Of a stretch of 32,593 bases of DNA, positions 17,280 to 30,012 are shown in pieces (within the stretch, counting starts at the first letter, position 1; the number at the start of each line of letters is the position of its first letter). The notes beneath the pieces were generated by a model. It saw only the letters and a program-made list of their open reading frames with translations, did no database searches and was not told the DNA's origin. Source of the stretch: Oscillospiraceae bacterium (lineage in GTDB: Bacteria > Bacillota > Clostridia > Oscillospirales > CAG-272); the NCBI GenBank assembly GCA_015064065.1, contig SVSY01000009.1:1-32593 (forward strand). Direction: 5' to 3'. The position numbers were made by a program, and so were the translations under genes.

Positions 17280-19946
17280 TTAAAATCCCACTTTCTTTCC
17301 TCTCAGACGCAGAAGCAGTTTTCGTAAAAATTCTGCCGGTATTACGAAAAGCGAAAGGATAAGTGTTGTAATGAGCTCGTTTTTGAGTAACGGTGCGGTG
17401 CGTAAAAACGAGCCGCCAAGATAGATGAATGCAAGCTGAATGAATAAAACAAGGGTTATTATAGATATGAAAGCTTTGTTTTTAGACAGCCCTGAAAAAA
17501 GCGAGAGGCGGTCGGTACGGCAGTTGAAGCAGTGAAATACCGACGTGAATATAAACAGCGCAAAAAAGGCTGTGAGCAGATATATATCGTCGTGGCTTTC
17601 TCTGAAAAGACACAGAATTTGGGGAGAAGACAAAAACAGCAGATACAGACCTACCGTGAAGATACCCGAAAAGGCTATCTGACCTATCATGTATCGGTTA
17701 AGTATCGGTTCTTCGCGTCTCTTCGGCTTTTCCTTCATATAGGAAGCAAGCGGTGCTTCTCCCGCGAATGCAAGACCGCCGAGGGTATCCATGATTATAT
17801 TTATCCAAAGCATTTGTACGACGGTTACGGGCGAGTCATATCCGATAAAAGGACCTATCATAGATATTCCGACGGCGCAGAAATTCATAGTGAGCTGAAG
17901 CGTGATGAATTTTCGTATACTTTTGAATATCGTGCGTCCGTAAAGCACCGCTTTTCCAATTGAGGCAAGATTGTTGTCAAGTATTATCACGTCGCCTGCC
18001 TCTCGGGCAACTCCCGTACCGCTTCCCATAGCAAATCCCACGTCGGCACGTTTGAGCGCAGGGGCATCGTTTACCCCATCGCCTGTCATACCGACTACCA
18101 TTCCCATATCCTGAGCAACGCGTACGAGTCGGCTTTTATCCGTAGGGAGAGCGCGGGACAGTACGGCGAGCGAGGGGAGCGCATGCGTAAGCTCAGAGTC
18201 GTCCATCTTTTGCAACTCGTCACTCGTTAGTACAAGATTTTTCTTTTGTGAGATTATGCCGCAATCCTTTGCAATATGCTCGGCAGTGTCACGATTATCT
18301 CCGGTTATCATCACGACCTGCACACCTGCATCGTCAAGCTCACGGACAGAGAAGGGGGCTTCTGCTCTCAGCTTGTCGCAAAGCGCAACGACACAAATAA
18401 AAGTCAGCTCTCCGAGGTCATTACCGTGCGGCATACGCTTTCCTTCCGCAATACAGATAAGACGAGTGCCTTCACTTGCAAGCGAGCTTACGTAGCTTAA
18501 AATTGAATATGCAACGCTTGAAAAGGAAATACGCTTGCCGTTCTCGGTGTACGCGTATTTGCAGAAGGAGGTTATTTTTTCGGGCGCGCCTTTTACGAGT
18601 ACCATTCGCCGCGACGCAGATATTTCGGCGGCGGAATACTTATTCGTGCTGTCAAAAGGAAGCTTTTCTTTGATAGATGCAGAATAAGTCTTTTGTTCGG
18701 CGTATTCAGATACCGAAGCCGACAGTGCGCGCTCGGTAGCGTTTCCGCCGAGTATCTCACCCGATGAGACCGCGGCAGAGGTGTTGTATAGCGAGCTGTA
18801 TGCGTAGAGCTCGCTTATATGGCGAGAATTCTTTTTTAATTCGTCGAAAGAGCGATAGCGATGCATTTGTGACGGCGTTGCCGTAACTATCTCAGAAACG
18901 CTCATTTTGCCCTCTGTGAGCGTCCCCGTCTTGTCGGTAAACAGAATGTTCATACTTCCCGCCGCCTCAATGCCGACGGGCTTTCGAACGATAACGTTGT
19001 CACGTATCATTCTGCGTATGTTTGCAGAGAGAACGACGGCTATCATCATAGGCAGACCTTCGGGGACAGCCATAACTATTACGGTAAGCGCGAGCATAAA
19101 TGCGTGAAGCAGATGCTCGATAGAATAATGCAGATCGCTTATTTTACGCAGTATCAGCTCGATAGAAGATCCGCTGTCGATAACGAAGGTGTTAAAGAGA
19201 TATGCCACGGCTACAAGTATTGCCGCTACGTAACCGAAACGGCTTATCTGGCGCGCAAGCTTAGTAAGTCTGAGCTTTAGCGGACTCTGACGCGTGTCTG
19301 CACCTATCTCGTCGGATATCTTACCTAAAAAGCTGTTGAGTCCAACGGCAAACACCTCGATCTCTGCTTCCCCCGAGAGAATTACAGAGCCGCGGAAGAC
19401 CGCACTTTTTGAAGAGGGAGAGCGCGTGCTGTCTCGGCTTTTATTCTTTTCTATTTCGCGACTTTCGCCCGTGAGCATAGATTGATCGACTCGCAAAGAG
19501 CCGTTTATAACAAAGGAATCTGCAGGTATCTGTTCGCCTGCGCTTACTGCTATTACGTCACCTACGACGATATCTTCAATAGGCACTTTTACAAGCTTGC
19601 CGTCTCTGTAGACTCGAAAGCAGGAGCGCGAGCACTCTTCCTCCAATCGCCTGAATGCCGCTTCGCTTCCTCGCTCGGAAAGGGTAGAGATAAGCGTCGC
19701 GAGAAAGACCGATATCGCTATACCGATAGTTTCTATCAGGTCTCCGCCGCGAAAGACGAAAAAAAGATTTACTATAAGTGCTCCTAAAAGTATACGTATG
19801 ACGGGGTCTCCGAGATTTTCAAAAAAAGTGCGCAGAAAGCTTTTGCTTTTTGCTTTGGCAAGCTCGTTTGAACCGTATTTTTTTCGCGATACATCGGCTT
19901 CTTCGCTTGAGAGTCCTTTGATCTTGTTTTTCGTATGGATATTCAT
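17280..19946 (-). CDS. P-type cation-transporting ATPase, Ca2+-ATPase-like
   Basis: TGES, MAVPEGLPMMIAV (M4), FTDKTGTLTEGKM, MTGDGVNDAPALKRADVGFAMG, WINIIMDTLGGLAFAGE (M6). ATG at 19946 with AAAGGAGAGG RBS preferred over the longer ORF start. Confidence 0.9.
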   Translation of the reverse strand: MNIHTKNKIKGLSSEEADVSRKKYGSNELAKAKSKSFLRTFFENLGDPVIRILLGALIVNLFFVFRGGDLIETIGIAISVFLATLISTLSERGSEAAFRRLEEECSRSCFRVYRDGKLVKVPIEDIVVGDVIAVSAGEQIPADSFVINGSLRVDQSMLTGESREIEKNKSRDSTRSPSSKSAVFRGSVILSGEAEIEVFAVGLNSFLGKISDEIGADTRQSPLKLRLTKLARQISRFGYVAAILVAVAYLFNTFVIDSGSSIELILRKISDLHYSIEHLLHAFMLALTVIVMAVPEGLPMMIAVVLSANIRRMIRDNVIVRKPVGIEAAGSMNILFTDKTGTLTEGKMSVSEIVTATPSQMHRYRSFDELKKNSRHISELYAYSSLYNTSAAVSSGEILGGNATERALSASVSEYAEQKTYSASIKEKLPFDSTNKYSAAEISASRRMVLVKGAPEKITSFCKYAYTENGKRISFSSVAYSILSYVSSLASEGTRLICIAEGKRMPHGNDLGELTFICVVALCDKLRAEAPFSVRELDDAGVQVVMITGDNRDTAEHIAKDCGIISQKKNLVLTSDELQKMDDSELTHALPSLAVLSRALPTDKSRLVRVAQDMGMVVGMTGDGVNDAPALKRADVGFAMGSGTGVAREAGDVIILDNNLASIGKAVLYGRTIFKSIRKFITLQLTMNFCAVGISMIGPFIGYDSPVTVVQMLWINIIMDTLGGLAFAGEAPLASYMKEKPKRREEPILNRYMIGQIAFSGIFTVGLYLLFLSSPQILCLFRESHDDIYLLTAFFALFIFTSVFHCFNCRTDRLSLFSGLSKNKAFISIITLVLFIQLAFIYLGGSFLRTAPLLKNELITTLILSLFVIPAEFLRKLLLRLRGKKVGF

Positions 19947-20020
19947 AGCCTCTCCTTTGATGTTCCTTATCATACTAATGTATATGAAAGAATAACGAAA
20001 ACAATTCAATGAGCAGAACG

Positions 20021-20064
20021 AAAAATCCCGAGCTTACCTGAAAGGGTAAGCTCGGGATATATTT
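20021..20064 (-). terminator. Rho-independent terminator after ftsH (possibly bidirectional)
   Basis: ATCCCGAGCTTACC...GGTAAGCTCGGGAT 14-bp stem flanked by A tract on the left (U tract for the minus transcript) and T tract on the right. Confidence 0.88.
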
Positions 20065-20079
20065 TTTGATCTTGATTGA

Positions 20080-22167
<2,088 letters not shown>

Positions 22168-22196
22168 TGGATTCCTCCGGGAGATTTGATATATGC

Positions 22197-22745
22197 TCAG
22201 TGACTGTAAATTTCGGGTTTAAGTACGCCGACGTATGGGAGATTTCTGTACTTCTCGTTATAGTCAAGACCAAAACCGACTACAAATTTATCAGGTATTT
22301 CCATTCCGATATAGTCGGGGGTGAACTCTACCGTTCTGCGTTCGGGCTTATCGAGCATAGTGCAGGTCTTAACGCTTGCCGCACCGCGCTCCTTGAGATA
22401 TCTGACGAGATGCGAGAGAGTATTTCCGCTATCGATTATATCTTCAATGATTATAAAATCCACGTTTTCCATATCATCACGCTTGATATCAAGGTGAATA
22501 TTGATTATACCCGAAGATACGGTCTTTGAACCGTAGGATGACGCTTTCATAAATTCCATTTCTACAGGTATATTTATTCTCTTCATAAGTTCTGAAGTGA
22601 ACATAAGCGATCCCTTGAGTATACATACGAGAACGAGCTTTTTTTCTGAATTTTCATAATCCTTGCTTATCTGAGCGGCTATTCTGTCACATATTTCGCT
22701 TATTTGATCTTCATTGATGAGTATGCTTTCGATGTCTTTTCTCAT
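22197..22745 (-). CDS. hpt: Hypoxanthine phosphoribosyltransferase
   Basis: [53 protein letters not shown]. Confidence 0.96.
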   Translation of the reverse strand: MRKDIESILINEDQISEICDRIAAQISKDYENSEKKLVLVCILKGSLMFTSELMKRINIPVEMEFMKASSYGSKTVSSGIINIHLDIKRDDMENVDFIIIEDIIDSGNTLSHLVRYLKERGAASVKTCTMLDKPERRTVEFTPDYIGMEIPDKFVVGFGLDYNEKYRNLPYVGVLKPEIYSH

Positions 22746-22783
22746 TTTATTTAGCCTTTCCTGTTTTTTTGAAGTAATTCTGA

Positions 22784-24163
22784 TTAAAGAATACCAAAGT
22801 GTAAAAGATTTTTGTCATTTTTGTCTTTTGTTGCAACCTTATCGCAAGCTCCCAAAAAGGGAATTGCAACTATCTGCGTGTCATCGCAGAGCACGGGAAT
22901 GATATTTCTAAGCTCGAGCGGTATCTTTTTTTCGCACATAAGCTTTTTTACGCTTTTGCTCATACCGTTCATTTTTATTTTATCACCCGCGGCGCGAGGA
23001 CGTGCGAAAAGCTTACCATCTATTTTATCAAAATCAATATACAGTATTGTTTCATTTTTGTAAACATTTTTCGCATTATGTGAAATTCCTATGAAAATTT
23101 CCGAATTTGTTTGTGAAATAGTGTTCCGCCCGTTAAAAAGTTCTATTTTATAGCTGTCTACCGTCAACTGCTCACTTTTTTCAGAGAGGCACAGTCTGCC
23201 GTTTTCTATCCTACCTTCAAACCCGTGCGGAAGCGAGACCGATGAGTGTGGCACGGCGCGCAGCGCGAGCTCGTAAAGAGCGCTTACGTGGGTATGCTCG
23301 AGAGTTTTGCCGCCCGATAGCTTTTCGTAAAGGCGAATAAAAGCTCGCTTGATTATCGGTGCAGGGGACTTGGAAATTTTACCGAGCTCTATCTCGTATT
23401 CTGCGTCGAGCTCATTTATAAATCCTTCCGCCATATTTTCAAGGCAGAGTGAATCCTCACGAAGATTTTGGCACATACGTTCAGCGTTTCTGAGCGCACC
23501 CGAATTTATCTTCTGCATAACCGGAATTATCTCTGCCCGTATGAGATTTCGGGTATAATCGGTATCGGTATTCGTGCTGTCGGTAACGAAATTGAGTGAA
23601 TGCTCCTGACAATACTTGATTATCTCGCTCTTCTGCATAGCAAGCATAGGTCGGATCACCGTTGTACTGCCCATAGGACGAGTACTCGGTATTCCGCAAA
23701 GTCCGCTGAGTCCCGAGCCTCTCGAAATGTTGAAGATAAGCGTTTCGAGATTGTCGTTTGCGTTGTGCGCAGTGGCTAATATCCTTATGCCGTTTTCTTT
23801 CATCACACGCTCGAAGAATTCGTACCTTACGAGTCTTGCTGCGGTTTCGATGCTTTCTTTTCGCTCCTTTGCAATAGACGGGACGTCTGCGCGCAGAACG
23901 AAAATTTCGACTCCGAGAGAGTCGCAAAGCTCTTTGCAAAATTTTTCGTCGCGATCTGCTTCATCACCGCGTATTCCGTGGTTTACGTGTGCGGCGAAGA
24001 TCTTTGCACCGCTCAGCTTTGAATACCGACAAAGAATGTGCAAAAGCGCACTTGAATCCGCGCCGCCCGAAAAAGCGACGAGTATAGGCTCTGATCTGTC
24101 AAGTCCGGAGAGCAGAGAAGGGTCGGTGAAATTTTGTGGCAGAGCGGTATATATGTTCTTCAC
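22784..24163 (-). CDS. tilS: tRNA(Ile)-lysidine synthase TilS
   Basis: PP-loop VAFSGGADSSALLHIL, HVNHGIRGDEADRDE, TAHNANDNLETL; GTG start; adjacent to hpt and ftsH as in many Firmicutes. Confidence 0.95.
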   Translation of the reverse strand: MKNIYTALPQNFTDPSLLSGLDRSEPILVAFSGGADSSALLHILCRYSKLSGAKIFAAHVNHGIRGDEADRDEKFCKELCDSLGVEIFVLRADVPSIAKERKESIETAARLVRYEFFERVMKENGIRILATAHNANDNLETLIFNISRGSGLSGLCGIPSTRPMGSTTVIRPMLAMQKSEIIKYCQEHSLNFVTDSTNTDTDYTRNLIRAEIIPVMQKINSGALRNAERMCQNLREDSLCLENMAEGFINELDAEYEIELGKISKSPAPIIKRAFIRLYEKLSGGKTLEHTHVSALYELALRAVPHSSVSLPHGFEGRIENGRLCLSEKSEQLTVDSYKIELFNGRNTISQTNSEIFIGISHNAKNVYKNETILYIDFDKIDGKLFARPRAAGDKIKMNGMSKSVKKLMCEKKIPLELRNIIPVLCDDTQIVAIPFLGACDKVATKDKNDKNLLHFGIL

Positions 24164-24164
24164 C

Positions 24165-25499
24165 TTAGCCCTCTTCTCTTTCCTTGTCGACGGTAAGGAA
24201 CTTGGTATAACGTCCTATCCAGCCCACCTTGACGTTTCCGAGAGAACCGTGTCGGTTCTTTGCGATGATGACCTCGGCAACGCTGCCTTCGTCACCCTGA
24301 TTTTGCGTATCGTAATATTCGTCACGGTAGAGGAAGATTACTGTATCCGCGTCCTGCTCGATAGCTCCCGAGTCACGAAGGTCGGAAAGCATAGGACGCT
24401 TATCTGTACGCGATTCAGGTCCACGTGAGAGCTGTGCACAGCATATTACGGGGACGTTGAGCTCTTTTGCCATAAGCTTAAGACCTCTTGAGATATCGCC
24501 TACTTCCTGTACTCTGTTATCGGTGCGCTTGTCGCTTTGCATAAGCTGCAGGTAGTCGACTACCACAAGCCCGAGATTTTGTACTCTGCGCAACTTACCC
24601 TTCATACCCGTTACGGTTATACCCGCCGTATCGTCTATAAGTATGTTACAGCCTGCGAGCTTCGTCGTGGTTGCTGCGATATCCTGCCACTGCTTCGTAT
24701 CGAGCTTTCCCGTACGGAGCGCATAGCTGTCGATCATTGCTTCACTTGATATTATACGCGTAACGAGCTGCTCGGCAGACATTTCGAGCGAGAATATGCA
24801 CACGTTTTTGCCGTTTTGCTGAGCTACGTTGGTAGCGATATTGAGCGCGAACGAGGTCTTTCCCATACCGGGACGCGCTCCGACGAGTATGAGGTCGGAG
24901 TTACCCATTCCCGCAAGAACGTTATCTATTCCCGAAAATCCCGTCTTGGTTCCTTGCGCTCCCTCACCCTCGGTAGAGAGTGTGAGCAGGTTCTGATATA
25001 CAGTTCCTATAACGTCGCGGATATGCTTGAAGCTTTTGGTGTCTCTGCCGCCCGCGATATCGAATATCTTCGCCTCGGCAAACTCGACCAGCTCGTCTGC
25101 GCTTCCTTCTTCGCTGTACGCCCTTTCAGAGATATCCAAGCAGGTATTTATAAGAGAGCGCAGCAGACTTTTTTGCTTTACGATGGTCGCGTAGTCTTTG
25201 ACGTTGAGCGCGTTCGGCACAGCCTGATAGAGCGAGCGGATATAATCCTCGCCGCCCGATTTGCTGTATATGCCCTTGGATACGAGCATATCGATAAGCG
25301 TTACGATGTCGATCTCCTTATTGATAAGGAAGAGCTCGTGCATAGCGGTGTATATCTGAGAATGCTCTGACAGGTAGAAATCTGTCGCGCTGATTATCTC
25401 CGCAACGTCGTTGAGCGACTCGGGGTCTACGAGTATCGAGCCGAGAAGCGATTGCTCGGCTATGAGTGAAAAGGGTAGCTTTCTTTGGAGTTCATCCAT
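24165..25499 (-). CDS. dnaB: Replicative DNA helicase DnaB
   Basis: LPFSLIAEQSLLGSIL, GARPGMGKTSFALNIA, FSLEMSAEQLVTRI, VVDYLQLM, DLRDSGAIEQDADTVIFLYRDEYY. Confidence 0.98.
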   Translation of the reverse strand: MDELQRKLPFSLIAEQSLLGSILVDPESLNDVAEIISATDFYLSEHSQIYTAMHELFLINKEIDIVTLIDMLVSKGIYSKSGGEDYIRSLYQAVPNALNVKDYATIVKQKSLLRSLINTCLDISERAYSEEGSADELVEFAEAKIFDIAGGRDTKSFKHIRDVIGTVYQNLLTLSTEGEGAQGTKTGFSGIDNVLAGMGNSDLILVGARPGMGKTSFALNIATNVAQQNGKNVCIFSLEMSAEQLVTRIISSEAMIDSYALRTGKLDTKQWQDIAATTTKLAGCNILIDDTAGITVTGMKGKLRRVQNLGLVVVDYLQLMQSDKRTDNRVQEVGDISRGLKLMAKELNVPVICCAQLSRGPESRTDKRPMLSDLRDSGAIEQDADTVIFLYRDEYYDTQNQGDEGSVAEVIIAKNRHGSLGNVKVGWIGRYTKFLTVDKEREEG

Positions 25500-25529
25500 T
25501 GTTATTACTGCCTTTCGGTTTTTTTGTGA

Positions 25530-25982
25530 TTACTTTGCTTTTGAGGTGACCCTTACGTTTATCTTACCTGAAACGTCGGTATAGAGCTTTACGTCAGCCT
25601 TAAAGTCGCCAAATGACTTGATAGGCTCTGCGAGCGTTATCTTTCTCTTGTCGATATCGATGCTATGCTTTTTCTTGAGCTCCTCGGAGATATCCTTTGC
25701 CGTTACCGAGCCGTAGAGCTTTTTATCCGGACCTGCGGCATATTCGAATACGACCACTATGTCCTCAAGCTTTTTTGCAAGAGCCTTAGCGTCGGCTATC
25801 TCAACGTCCACCTTGTGTTGCTTTGCAGCTTCTTTATTCTTTATATCGTTTACTGCCTTAGAGTCTGCGGGTACAGCAAGCTTTTTGGGGAAGAGAAAGT
25901 TTCTCGCGTATCCGTCGGATACCTCTACTATCTGATCCTTCTTGCCTTGACCTTTAACGTCGGCACACAAAATTACTTTCAT
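25530..25982 (-). CDS. rplI: 50S ribosomal protein L9
   Basis: [36 protein letters not shown]. Confidence 0.98.
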   Translation of the reverse strand: MKVILCADVKGQGKKDQIVEVSDGYARNFLFPKKLAVPADSKAVNDIKNKEAAKQHKVDVEIADAKALAKKLEDIVVVFEYAAGPDKKLYGSVTAKDISEELKKKHSIDIDKRKITLAEPIKSFGDFKADVKLYTDVSGKINVRVTSKAK

Positions 25983-26021
25983 ATTTGTATCTCCTTTGCG
26001 ATGTTTATTTACTTGGTTATG

Positions 26022-28115
26022 TTAATTCTCGTCGTTGTTATCGAGATTGTCAAAATAAGCGTCTATTGCGTTTATTACGAGCTGCTCAGCCTCTTCTAAT
26101 GAGAGATCTGCAAAAAATGCACCTGCAGAATCGAAATGACCGCCTCCGCCTATATGCTCGGCAATCAACTGCACGTTGATACTTCCGTCAGAACGCGCAG
26201 AGAGGTTTACTCCGCTTTCGGAAAGTATCAAGGTGAATGCCGCGCTCACGTTGCGTACCGAAAGTAATTTATCGGCAGCCTTTGCCGCGAGGATACGGTC
26301 GTTGGGCGATCCGTTTCCTACCGATGAAGCGATAGCTATGCGGTCGCGGTATATCTTTGCACCGCTTCCGAACTGCGACTCGGAAAGATAGTCCTCAAAC
26401 GCTTCTTCAAAGAACGTGCGCGCATATTCGGTATCTGCTCCCGAGTTCTTCAGATAAAGTGCCGCGGCAAATGTTCTCATACCGACGGTCCTTGTGAAAT
26501 TCTTGGTATCGAGCATGATGCCGGCTATCATAAGGTTTGCCTCTTCGTTGAAGCTTACCTCGGGTGGCAATACCTCTTCGAGCATTTCAGCGATGAGCTC
26601 GCAAGCGGAAGAAGCAGAAGGGTCGATATAAGAAAGCTCGGGCTCATATTCAAATTCTTCTTTCTTTATGTGATGGTCTATTATCACCTTTTTAAAGGAA
26701 TTTTTTGCAAGCTCGGGGGCTTCGAGGATAGACATATTGTTTGCGTCTATGATTATAAGCAGAGTCTCGGTATTGTTATACTCAAGAGCACTTACCCTGT
26801 CGATAAACGTGTCCTGATAATCCGAAAGCATAAGCAAACGGGAGGTACACGCCTTGAAGTTGTCCGAGTCAACGTCGGTGACCACCTTGACGTCGATGTC
26901 CGGAAACATATTTCTTATAAGTGCGGTCATACCTACGCAAGCACCGATACAGTCAAAATCGGGCGAACGGTGTCCCATTATCAATACGTTAGAGGAGTTT
27001 TCGATAATAGCGGCGAGCTTGCCGAATATTATCTTTGCGTGTCCCTTCGTACGTTTTTGGAGCGTCTTGGTCTTAGCACCGTAGTAGAATATACCTGTCG
27101 GCGTCTTGAGGACTACCTGATCTCCGCCGCGCTGAAGTGCCATATCAAGAGATACCATTGCGTTGTATTTTCTTTCCTCAAGCTTGTCGCCTATAGTCGC
27201 AATACCCATAGAAACGGTCAGCGGTATGTGCGCGTCACCTATCTCTATTTTGTGTATAGCGTCGAGAATGCTGAACTTGTTGCGGATGCACTCTGAGAGC
27301 GATTCGTGAGTGAATACCATAAGGAATTTGTTGTTTTCGTATTCACAGAATATTCCACCCATATCGGATACCCAATCGGCAAGCAGACGTCCTGCCTCTC
27401 TTGTTTGGTCCTGATAGTCTACGCGGACGTATTGCGCTATTTCTTCAAGATTGTCTATCACAACGTATCCTACGGCAGCGAAATGATTGCGGTAACGTTG
27501 GTTTATTTCGATAAGCTCGGTCACGTCAAAGAATACCAGCATATAGTATTCTCTTCCTTTTGAGTGCAGAGGATAGCATTCGGTTTTGTATTTGATTTGT
27601 CCGAGTGTCGCGAGTTGAGCATCAACGATATCGTTAAGGTGTATGTTTCCCAAAAATTCTTCGTTCGGGTCAAGCTCCTCGGGCTCGACGTATTCAAGAA
27701 GTTTTTCGAGATTTATATTACACAGCTCCGATATATCCTTGCCGTATACCGTGCCCTTGTGCGAGATCGCTGTAGAAAAAGCGGAATTTGCGGTGATGAG
27801 CTTGCCCTTTTCGTCGATAACGGCGTAGGGGATCTTCAGCTGATTTTTAAAGCTGAATACTACGCTCTTGGTCTGCGCTTCCGAGGCACTTGATTCTATT
27901 TTGTAGAGGTTGAGTCTGTGCTTGACCAACAGATATACAGTCAAAGAGATAAGCGTATATATCGCTATGGAAATGATTCCTGTGAGCGCAGGGTCGGTGT
28001 GTGCAAAAACACAAACGATCGTGTTTGTTGCGAGCGTTGCGACAGCTAAGATCACGTATATGCGCGAGGGAAGCTCTTCGAGATGAGTCAGCCAATCAAA
28101 TTTCTTGTTATGCAT
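26022..28115 (-). CDS. gdpP: GdpP/YybT-type cyclic-di-AMP phosphodiesterase (TM + PAS + degenerate GGDEF + DHH/DHHA1)
   Basis: N-terminal TMs, PAS-like segment, MGHRSPDFDCIGA, IIDHHIKKE, C-terminal HIGGGGHFDSAGA; upstream of rplI-dnaB. Confidence 0.94.
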   Translation of the reverse strand: MHNKKFDWLTHLEELPSRIYVILAVATLATNTIVCVFAHTDPALTGIISIAIYTLISLTVYLLVKHRLNLYKIESSASEAQTKSVVFSFKNQLKIPYAVIDEKGKLITANSAFSTAISHKGTVYGKDISELCNINLEKLLEYVEPEELDPNEEFLGNIHLNDIVDAQLATLGQIKYKTECYPLHSKGREYYMLVFFDVTELIEINQRYRNHFAAVGYVVIDNLEEIAQYVRVDYQDQTREAGRLLADWVSDMGGIFCEYENNKFLMVFTHESLSECIRNKFSILDAIHKIEIGDAHIPLTVSMGIATIGDKLEERKYNAMVSLDMALQRGGDQVVLKTPTGIFYYGAKTKTLQKRTKGHAKIIFGKLAAIIENSSNVLIMGHRSPDFDCIGACVGMTALIRNMFPDIDVKVVTDVDSDNFKACTSRLLMLSDYQDTFIDRVSALEYNNTETLLIIIDANNMSILEAPELAKNSFKKVIIDHHIKKEEFEYEPELSYIDPSASSACELIAEMLEEVLPPEVSFNEEANLMIAGIMLDTKNFTRTVGMRTFAAALYLKNSGADTEYARTFFEEAFEDYLSESQFGSGAKIYRDRIAIASSVGNGSPNDRILAAKAADKLLSVRNVSAAFTLILSESGVNLSARSDGSINVQLIAEHIGGGGHFDSAGAFFADLSLEEAEQLVINAIDAYFDNLDNNDEN

Positions 28116-28212
28116 GAGTCAAAGGTCCTTCCTTCCAACCTGATTTCTATTGTACGAAGAATAATATTTCACGAGAGGAACAAATGTAATGACACAATTA
28201 TCCTATTATATT

Positions 28213-28241
28213 ATTATATCATACTTTTTGCATTTTGTAAA
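28213..28241 (-). promoter_or_regulatory. Predicted sigma-A promoter of gdpP operon
   Basis: On the minus strand: TTTACA (28241-28236), 17-bp spacer, TATAAT (28218-28213). Confidence 0.65.
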
Positions 28242-28309
28242 CAGTTATTTTGATAATTTTGGTGAGGCGGGAAAATTTTATAAAAAATTATAAAATTCAA
28301 AAAAAACTA

Positions 28310-28338
28310 TTGCAAAAAGTCAAAGAGTGTGGTATAAT
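28310..28338 (+). promoter_or_regulatory. Predicted sigma-A promoter of rimP-nusA-infB operon
   Basis: TTGCAA (28310-28315), 17-bp spacer, TATAAT (28333-28338). Confidence 0.75.
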
Positions 28339-28352
28339 AGTTAGCGTGATGG

Positions 28353-28376
28353 GAGTGGGCTTGAAAGAGCCCACTC
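28353..28376 (+). promoter_or_regulatory. Stem-loop in the rimP 5' leader
   Basis: GAGTGGGC-TTGAAAGA-GCCCACTC, perfect 8-bp GC-rich stem just downstream of the predicted TSS, not followed by a poly-T tract. Confidence 0.7.
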
Positions 28377-28430
28377 TTAATTGTTGTTGAAACCGAATAT
28401 AAGCGGATTTAACTTTCGAAAGGAGGAGCT

Positions 28431-28901
28431 ATGGCAAAAAACGCAAAAAGCATATCCGAAACGGTCAGAGAGCTTGCTGAGCCTATAGCCGATGAGCTTG
28501 GCTGTTGGGTCTGGGACGTGGAATACGTCAAGGAAGGCACGAGAAAAATACTTCGCATAACCATCGATTCCGAAGAAGGAGTAGATATCAACGTATGCGA
28601 GCAGCTTCACAGAACGATAGATCCTTTGCTGGATGAGGCAGATCCTATCGACGAGCCCTACTACCTTGAGGTATGCTCACCCGGAATCGAAAGAGAGCTT
28701 CGTACGCAGATACACGTTGATGCTTGCGAGGGCTGGGACGTGGAAGTAAAGCTCTATGCTCCTATAGAGGGAGTGAGGGTATTCAGAGGAGTTCTGCTTG
28801 CTTCGGGCGAAAACGGAGAGATACGGATAGACGCGAACGGAAAAACGCTTGAGTTTGCGCGTTCCGCAGTTGCAAAGATCAATACGGTGTTTGAATTCTG
28901 A
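28431..28901 (+). CDS. rimP: Ribosome maturation factor RimP
   Basis: ELAEPIADELGCWVWDVEYVKEGTRKILRITIDSEEGVDINVCEQ...YYLEVCSPGIERELR; AAAGGAGGAG RBS. Confidence 0.96.
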   Translation: MAKNAKSISETVRELAEPIADELGCWVWDVEYVKEGTRKILRITIDSEEGVDINVCEQLHRTIDPLLDEADPIDEPYYLEVCSPGIERELRTQIHVDACEGWDVEVKLYAPIEGVRVFRGVLLASGENGEIRIDANGKTLEFARSAVAKINTVFEF

Positions 28902-28967
28902 TGGATCAAAGCCGTTATTTATAAGCTGATTTGATATTTCAAAAAATTATTAAGGATGGATCGGAAA

Positions 28968-29993
28968 ATGAACAAGGAATTTTTTGTTGCGCTTGACCTG
29001 CTTGAAAAGGAAAAGGGTATTTCAAAGGAATATATGATCGAAAAGATCGAGGCGGCTCTTCTTTCCGCGTGTAAAAAAGAGTACGGTGCGAGCACGCTCG
29101 TACGCGTTGCGATCGACCCCGTAAAAGAAGACGTAAAGGTCTATATACAGAAGGAAGTCGTCGAGGAGGTCACCAATCCTCAGTGTGAGATATCTCTTGA
29201 GGAGGCAAAGGCACTCAGCCGCAGAAATACTCTCGGAAAGCTCGTTGAGACCGAAGTAAAGACGAAGAACGTTCGCAGACTCAGCGCTGCTGCGGCTAAG
29301 TCTGTTATTATTCAGGGAATTCGCGAGGGGGAGAGAAAGGTGATGCAGGATGCGTATGAGAGCAAGAGAGGAGAGATAATCACCGCAACTGTAAGCAAGG
29401 TGTTTTCCGATAACGGAAACGTTCTTCTCGAGACGGACAACGGTTTTGCAACTCTTATAAAATCCGAACAGATCCCCGGAGAGACCTTCGAGGTAGGAGA
29501 TAAGGTAAAGGTATTCGTTACCGAGGTAAGCAAAGAAACCAGAGGACCTCTCGTCACTCTTTCGCGTGTACATCCCGGACTTGTAAGAAGAATGTTCGAA
29601 CTTGAAATACCCGAAATACAGGACGGTATAGTTATGCTTGAGGGCGTTGCGCGCGAGGCAGGTTCGAGGACCAAGATCTCCGTGTGGTCAAGAGAAGAGG
29701 ACGTTGACGCTATCGGATCGTGTATCGGAGCTTACGGCTCGAGAATACAGTCTATAGTCAAGGAGCTTCGCGGCGAAAAGATAGATATCGTCAGATACAG
29801 CGAGGTACCTGAGGAATACGTTGCATCAGCACTCGCTCCCGCTAACGTAAAGTCGGTAGAATTTCTTGACGAGAGAACCTGTAAGGTATTGGTAGATCCT
29901 ACTCAGCTTTCCCTTGCTATCGGTAAAGAAGGTCAGAATGCCCGCCTTGCCGCAAAGCTTACGGGAGCTAAGATAGATATAAAGTCCGAGTAA
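28968..29993 (+). CDS. nusA: Transcription termination/antitermination factor NusA
   Basis: NKEFFVALDLLEKEKGISKEYMIEKIEAAL, S1 and KH regions, CIGAYGSRIQSIVKELRGEKIDIVRY, LAIGKEGQNARLAAKLTGAKIDIKSE. ATG 28968 preferred because the RBS-like AAGGATGG overlaps the ATG at 28956. Confidence 0.97.
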   Translation: MNKEFFVALDLLEKEKGISKEYMIEKIEAALLSACKKEYGASTLVRVAIDPVKEDVKVYIQKEVVEEVTNPQCEISLEEAKALSRRNTLGKLVETEVKTKNVRRLSAAAAKSVIIQGIREGERKVMQDAYESKRGEIITATVSKVFSDNGNVLLETDNGFATLIKSEQIPGETFEVGDKVKVFVTEVSKETRGPLVTLSRVHPGLVRRMFELEIPEIQDGIVMLEGVAREAGSRTKISVWSREEDVDAIGSCIGAYGSRIQSIVKELRGEKIDIVRYSEVPEEYVASALAPANVKSVEFLDERTCKVLVDPTQLSLAIGKEGQNARLAAKLTGAKIDIKSE

Positions 29994-30012
29994 TTCTTTA
30001 GCGAGGACGCTT

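Noticed and set aside
17280-19946. P-type ATPase as horizontally acquired between ftsZ and ftsH
   Set aside because: No mobile-element traces, repeats or obvious compositional break seen by eye; a resident monocistronic gene is the simpler explanation.
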